Source: Leptolyngbya sp. BC1307 (lineage in GTDB: Bacteria; Cyanobacteriota; Cyanobacteriia; Phormidesmidales; Phormidesmidaceae). Taken from it: a DNA stretch of 45,849 nt. How positions within the stretch are numbered: position 1 is the first letter of the stretch; each line of letters starts with the position of its first letter. The stretch is taken from positions 1 to 45,849 of the forward strand of contig NZ_NRTA01000035.1 in the NCBI RefSeq assembly GCF_002286735.1, in the 5' to 3' direction. A model generated the notes under the pieces. The model was not told where the DNA came from. It saw only the letters and a program-made list of their open reading frames with translations, and did not search any database. Made by a program: the position numbers and the translations under genes. Of the stretch, positions 43,215 through 45,849 are shown piece after piece.

Positions 43215-44255
43215 TTAAAATGAGCCGCCCAAGAACAGACCCAATAGGGCTGCTGAGAGCCGATAGGCCAGGCCAAAGTCAGATGATTTGGCAAAGACTA
43301 CCCGGTAGATCGCGACGGCAATGGCTCCAACCAGGACTACTAAGAGCGGCGTTCTCAGGAAGGGGTGGCTGACCAGCACGGCTTCGATGACGATACGAGC
43401 GATCGCCGCACTGCTAAACCAAATGGCTCCGTCCAACCAGGAAAAGTGGCCGGATGGGGCATGACTACTCGGACGGTTGCCCGGGTGCATAGCGCTTCTG
43501 TGGCCCCGGCGTCGCCCCCGCCAAAACCACCGCTTGCAGTCGGCGATTATGTCTTCTGCCAGCGCCTGCAGCCAGTCTGCGCCGTTGCTCCTTGGCGAAT
43601 GGCTCAGAGTACTGCCAGCATCGGCAGGGGGCCAGTGCTCACCTACGGGCGACTCGGCGGCGATGGGTTGATTGAAGGGGATGGCCGAAAGCGCCTGACG
43701 GTTGCGCAGAGCCTCGGCAGTGTCTATCGCCTCTTGCTCAGCGCGCTGAAAATCAATTGGACTGTGGGTGAGAACAAAATGTCCCTGCGCAGTTTTCTCA
43801 ACATGAGGGACAGCAGCCTGCTCATTTTCAAAGAGCTGGGCGATCGCAGCTAGCTGAGGATGCTTGTGAATTCCCCGGCGGGCGAGGGTGACAGCAGCCT
43901 GCTGGGCGGCGCGCTTCATCGCCATAATGTCGGCTGTCTGCTGCTGCGATCGCAGGTTGATCTGATGAGCCCGCACCTCTAGCTCGTGAATTTCCTGCGC
44001 GACCAGGCTATCTATTTGGGCGACTGACGGGCTGGCCTCACGCGCTGCTGATCTGTTCCCAGAGCGCTGCTGTAGGGTTTCGATAGCTGCTCTGGGCTGA
44101 GGGCCTGAGCTAGCGGGTTGCCGGTGAGACGCCTCTGCCGCAGTAGACCGAGGGGCTGACCAGGGCGATGAGATCGCCTCAGCCGCTGGCAACTCGGCTT
44201 TGAGCATCTGTAATTTTTCTCGGATAGGCTGCAGGTCTACGTTAGTTTTTGTCAT
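43215..44255 (-). CDS. Cyanobacterial membrane protein with coiled-coil N-terminus
   Basis: About 346 aa from ATG 44255 (MTKTNVDLQPIREKLQMLKA). The frame is open to 44336 but the extra 27 residues look non-coding. The N-terminal half is helical with a predicted coiled coil (IDSLVAQEIHELEVRAHQIN then LRSQQQTADI). A basic RRGRRRGHR segment precedes two or three C-terminal TM spans (WLDGAIWFSSAAIARIVIEA; PLLVVLVGAIAVAIYRVVF; LSAALLGLFLGG). No family was recognised; it may be a cell-envelope or division-related scaffold. Confidence 0.65.
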   Translation of the reverse strand: MTKTNVDLQPIREKLQMLKAELPAAEAISSPWSAPRSTAAEASHRQPASSGPQPRAAIETLQQRSGNRSAAREASPSVAQIDSLVAQEIHELEVRAHQINLRSQQQTADIMAMKRAAQQAAVTLARRGIHKHPQLAAIAQLFENEQAAVPHVEKTAQGHFVLTHSPIDFQRAEQEAIDTAEALRNRQALSAIPFNQPIAAESPVGEHWPPADAGSTLSHSPRSNGADWLQALAEDIIADCKRWFWRGRRRGHRSAMHPGNRPSSHAPSGHFSWLDGAIWFSSAAIARIVIEAVLVSHPFLRTPLLVVLVGAIAVAIYRVVFAKSSDFGLAYRLSAALLGLFLGGSF

Positions 44256-44336
44256 ATTCCCAAGGCTCAAGCAGGGCGCAGAGAGGTTTGCGGGTGCGCC
44301 TCTATTGGCTTGGTACAAGTGTACTATAAACCTCAA

Positions 44337-44873
44337 GAAAAGTAACTAAGTTGATAAAGAAAATTTGTTAGATGTGGCCTTCTAGCTCGCCCCAAGCTGG
44401 CCAACCAGCTCACTCCCAGGCCTCTCACCTTCCCGAGAAACTCCCGAGCCGGGGGTACTCTTTCCTTACTCGTTACTGGCTCACGAACGACGGACCTGAG
44501 GCTTAGCCCTGCTGAGCAGCTGCGAACCGATGTACTGACGCTGTACTACTAATTTCTCACGAAACTGTTCGATGACGCGAACATTTCTGAGCTTGCGCTC
44601 TAAATCGATAGGTCTCAATTGACAGATTAAGTTTGAAAAGAGGTAGGGCGATCGCGCATGATGTGTAACAGATTATTGCGCTTGCCGTCCGCCCAAAGCC
44701 GGTTAGCAAACTAGCCAGAAATGGTTTCTTAGATTTTAGAGAGGGCTCAGGGCAAGCTATAGAGCAAGTACCATTGATACACCAAATATAGACGGCTCAG
44801 GCGGACGAAACACGGGCGAAGGGCCGCTTAAGCAAACGGAAAACCAGCAGAGTAGAGAGGAGAGTCCCTTCCG
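44337..44873. other. Divergent intergenic region, 537 bp
   Basis: It lies between the coiled-coil membrane gene (minus) and the MlaE-type permease (plus). No gene, tRNA or strong repeat is seen apart from short CTCCCGAG repeats near 44433-44450. A GAGAGGAGAG ribosome-binding region precedes the permease ATG. Confidence 0.5.
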
Positions 44874-45734
44874 ATGGTCAAAGCTGATCAGCACATATCT
44901 CAGCGCCTAACCAAACTGTGGGATCACCCCCCTCACCCTACTCTTCATTTGCCAAAGCCCCGCCGTCGCCGCGACCTTGAGGCCGATAACCCGGTTTATC
45001 ACTCCGCTATGGCCATTTTGCTAGCCGGTCAGGTGATGCACCGTCTGATTCGCGGTCGCTATGGGCAGCGCCAGATTATGGATCACTTGATGTGCGCGGG
45101 GCCGTGCTGTCTGGCTCCGGTGGTGCTGACGAATGTTTGCGCAGGCATCATTTTTGCCATTCAGTCGGCCCGCGAGATGGCGCGGTTTGGCGCTATCAGC
45201 ACGCTGGGCGGCGTATTTGCCGCTGCCTACTGCCGCGAGCTAGCCCCGTTGCTGACCGCTGGTGTATTGGCCTGTCAGGTGGGCTCAGCTTTTGCCGCTG
45301 AGATTGCCGCGATGAAGCTCACTCAGCAAATTGATGCGCTCAAAATGCTGCGCACCGACCCGGTTGACTATCTGGTGATTCCCCGGGTGCTGGCCTGTAC
45401 GATTATGCTGCCGGTACTGACTGTGCTGGCACTGTTTTGCGGAGTCGCTGGGGGCGGGCTGATCACTACTTCCGTTTACGATATCTCGATGAGCAGCTTC
45501 TTAGATGGGGTGCGCGTCTACTTGAGTGTGACAGATGTGCTGCTGATTATGAGCAAGGCGGCGCTGTTTGGCGGGGTGATTGCGATCGCCAGCTGTAGCC
45601 GGGGACTGACGGCTGCCTGTCATGGTCGAGGGGTGGGCGAGTCGGCGACCGCTGCTGTTGTTACCGCTTGGGTAGCCCTCTTTGCAATAGACCTACTCAT
45701 CTCCTGCTTTGCCCTCTTGCACATGATGCGCTAG
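44874..45734 (+). CDS. MlaE/YrbE-family ABC transporter permease
   Basis: A 286-aa membrane permease of the lipid-trafficking MlaE family. VVLTNVCAGIIFAIQSAREMARFGA, then RELAPLLTAGVLACQVGSAFAAEIAAMKLTQQIDALKMLRTDPVDYLVIPRVLA shows the canonical R-E-L-A-P-L and E-I-A-A/T-M motifs, followed by about four more spans. It acts with an ATPase (MlaF-like) and an MCE substrate-binding protein to move lipids between envelope membranes; those partners are not within the 115 bp left in the window. Confidence 0.92.
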   Translation: MVKADQHISQRLTKLWDHPPHPTLHLPKPRRRRDLEADNPVYHSAMAILLAGQVMHRLIRGRYGQRQIMDHLMCAGPCCLAPVVLTNVCAGIIFAIQSAREMARFGAISTLGGVFAAAYCRELAPLLTAGVLACQVGSAFAAEIAAMKLTQQIDALKMLRTDPVDYLVIPRVLACTIMLPVLTVLALFCGVAGGGLITTSVYDISMSSFLDGVRVYLSVTDVLLIMSKAALFGGVIAIASCSRGLTAACHGRGVGESATAAVVTAWVALFAIDLLISCFALLHMMR

Positions 45735-45849
45735 CGCTGACCAATTCCTATTGCTACCAAAAAGTCGGCTAGTGCTCCGCCTATAGCGCAGCTTAGGGGG
45801 TGGTGAAAGCCAGGTGCGTGACAGCGAACAATCTTTACAATGACTTCGT

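Overview
This window is chromosomal DNA from a cyanobacterium. The evidence is the frequent HIP1 octamer GCGATCGC, a magnesium-chelatase subunit (chlI), the cyanobacterial gene order gltA then ndhA-ndhI-ndhG-ndhE, and a replication origin carrying cyanobacterial-type DnaA boxes (TTTTCCACA). The genus cannot be fixed from what is here.

Layout. 1-5.3 kb, minus strand: a transposase cut by the window edge, a NahK-like sugar kinase, PAPS reductase (cysH), a polyprenyl-phosphate glycosyltransferase and a flippase-like membrane protein. 5.6-9.5 kb, plus strand: two GT39-type membrane glycosyltransferases; with the minus-strand GT2 enzyme these probably form a lipid-linked sugar-transfer set. 9.5-16.4 kb: arfB, a 2-Cys peroxiredoxin and a second redoxin, tRNA-Ser(GCU), alanine racemase, an HNH protein, a DHH phosphoesterase and sixA. 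16.5-22 kb: citrate synthase, the NDH-1 operon ndhAIGE and NAD kinase. 22-26.1 kb, minus strand: a lipoprotein, a cupin, a GST, a conserved hypothetical, ruvC and chlI.

26.37-32.67 kb is a 6.3-kb integrative element inserted in tRNA-Pro(GGG). It is bounded by 49-bp direct repeats: the intact tRNA on the right and a 3'-half copy on the left. It carries an XRE-type repressor with a translationally coupled 42-aa ORF, a divergent operator-rich promoter, a TM-HTH protein and a membrane protein, an 0.8-kb non-coding segment full of palindromic repeats, an excisionase-like protein, a zinc-finger/VapE-type primase-helicase, an iteron array that looks like a replication origin, and a tyrosine integrase with likely arm-binding sites at both ends. 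The organisation resembles phage satellites (P4, SaPI/PICI), but no capsid or packaging genes are visible.

33-34.5 kb holds two paralogous HTH proteins. Pairs of an 11-bp dyad (RTCCTNWGGAC) spaced exactly 12 bp lie in front of both genes and also upstream of tRNA-Pro and of sixA, 17 kb away; this looks like an uncharacterised regulator-operator system.

34.5-39.3 kb: an HtrA protease, dnaA, oriC (seven perfect DnaA boxes, then a DnaA-trio-like TACTACTACTAG and an AT-rich stretch) and dnaN. 39.3-45.8 kb: two possible tiny ORFs, a Fur-family regulator lacking the usual CxxC, a large exported protein with repeated LSFALP-like motifs, a lipoprotein and other cyanobacterial hypotheticals, and an MlaE-type ABC permease.
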